Shown in pieces: positions 1 to 64,000 of a DNA stretch of 64,000 nt. This stretch comes from Bagarius yarrelli (Eukaryota; Chordata; Actinopteri; Siluriformes; Sisoridae), in contig VCAZ01000038.1 of NCBI GenBank assembly GCA_005784505.1, positions 3,450,722 through 3,514,721 of the forward strand, written 5' to 3'. Numbering within the stretch: position 1 is the first letter of the stretch; each line of letters opens with the position of its first letter. The notes under the pieces are model-generated. The model had not been told where the DNA came from. It was given only the letters and a program-made list of their open reading frames with translations, and made no database searches. The position numbers and the translations under genes are program-made.

Positions 1-300
1 AGACATCAGATCAGACTTCCTGTCTCAGTCAGACGTCTTCAGAACACTGATAACTTACAACATCCCCTTCACACTGACGCGCAGAAATATCAAACATCAA
101 ATCAAACTATGCTGCTGGTATGAGGCGTGTGACGCTAAGAGCTCCGACACACACACATGCACACCATCACGTGATAAAAGTTGGTGATGTCACTGATGTT
201 GGTGATGTTCTTTAGATCATTCTTTGTTATGATCAACACAAGAAGCAGCGTGAACCAGGAAATCCAGGTGTGATGAAACATTAGGCGATTGATTACATCA

Positions 301-340
<40 letters not shown>

Positions 341-480
341 TAAAAATAAACCCTACAGAAATCTCTACATGGATGTGAGCAGCTTTAGTTTGGTTTCTAC
401 AGAAAGTCAGAATCGAACCCTGATATAACGAGGTCACATGATCAGTCATATAAAAAGTCTCTGGTATAAAAGCTAGTTAT
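1..480 (-). other. 3' UTR / downstream flank of lrp1b
   Basis: This lies downstream of the stop codon at 481-483. It contains a GT tract at 304-338. I found no clear AATAAA or ATTAAA on the minus strand here, so the 3' UTR probably continues past the left edge or uses a weak signal. Confidence 0.35.
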
Positions 481-63814
<63,334 letters not shown>

Positions 63815-63857
63815 CTACAGACAGAAACACAACCTTACAATCCACTTTATCATAAAC

Positions 63858-64000
63858 TCTCTATCACCCCATCACCCCATCACTCCATCACCTCTATCAC
63901 TCTATCATCACCCATCACCCCATCACCTCCATCACCTATCACCCTATCACTCTATCACACCATCACCCCATCACTCCATCACCCTATCACTCCATCACAC
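63858..64000 (+). repeat. CATCAC/CCATCACCC degenerate array
   Basis: CTATCACCCCATCACTCCAT units run to the window edge. Confidence 0.9.

Overview
The window is vertebrate genomic DNA, most likely from a teleost fish. The pointers are spliced GT-AG exons, very dense CA/GT and GA/CT microsatellites, an L2-family LINE, a Tx1/L1-like LINE, and several copies of a tRNA-derived SINE with the TGGATAAGAGCGTCTGC tail common in fish genomes. I see no bacterial or viral genes.

Almost everything is one gene on the minus strand. It runs from about 63.8 kb (5' side, continuing beyond the right edge) to the stop codon at 481-483. Spliced conceptually, it encodes a giant LDL-receptor-related protein. Three things make it an ortholog of LRP1B rather than LRP1: twelve LDLa (CR) modules in the last cluster (LRP1 has eleven), an extra tail exon after the proximal NPxY, and diagnostic matches such as IGNPSYNMYE, GEPFAISVNPTRGMMYW and the C-terminus RETAT. 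I modelled 75 coding exons (E1 at the right, E75 at the left). Protein order is: LDLa CR4-CR10 of cluster II; two EGF modules; a run of YWTD beta-propellers with intervening EGF modules; LDLa cluster III (10 modules); two EGF modules; a YWTD propeller; an EGF; LDLa cluster IV (12 modules); two EGF modules; a final YWTD propeller; six EGF-like modules; one transmembrane helix; and a cytoplasmic tail with one NPSY motif. The first two LDLa modules, the first propeller and CR3 must lie to the right of the window.

Layout by coordinate. 0.5-8.3 kb: tail, membrane anchor, EGF stalk and last propeller. 8.3-11.6 kb: intron with retroelement debris, a SINE and a 1.9 kb purine satellite. 11.6-17.9 kb: LDLa cluster IV, interrupted by two arrays (13.6-16.3 kb). 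18-22.3 kb: propeller, with an antisense L2 fragment in an intron. 23.1-30.8 kb: LDLa cluster III with two large minisatellites. 31.1-34.6 kb: Tx1/L1-like LINE. 35.4-43 kb: propeller exons. 42.5-55.5 kb: exons still recognisable but broken by small indels, embedded in degraded low-complexity DNA. 56.5-58.5 kb: propeller and EGF. 58.5-63.8 kb: LDLa cluster II.

The protein would be an endocytic cell-surface receptor. LDLa clusters bind ligands through calcium-ordered acidic loops, YWTD propellers and EGF modules handle ligand release and spacing, and the NPxY tail recruits adaptors for internalisation. The most notable features are tandem arrays that abut or copy 3' splice sites, complementary CA/UG tracts flanking exons, loss of the usual furin motif, apparent absence of the distal NPxY, and a stretch with clustered frameshifts. 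Intron stretches not listed contain only short microsatellites or sequence in which I recognise nothing. Family comparisons are from memory, not from a database search.
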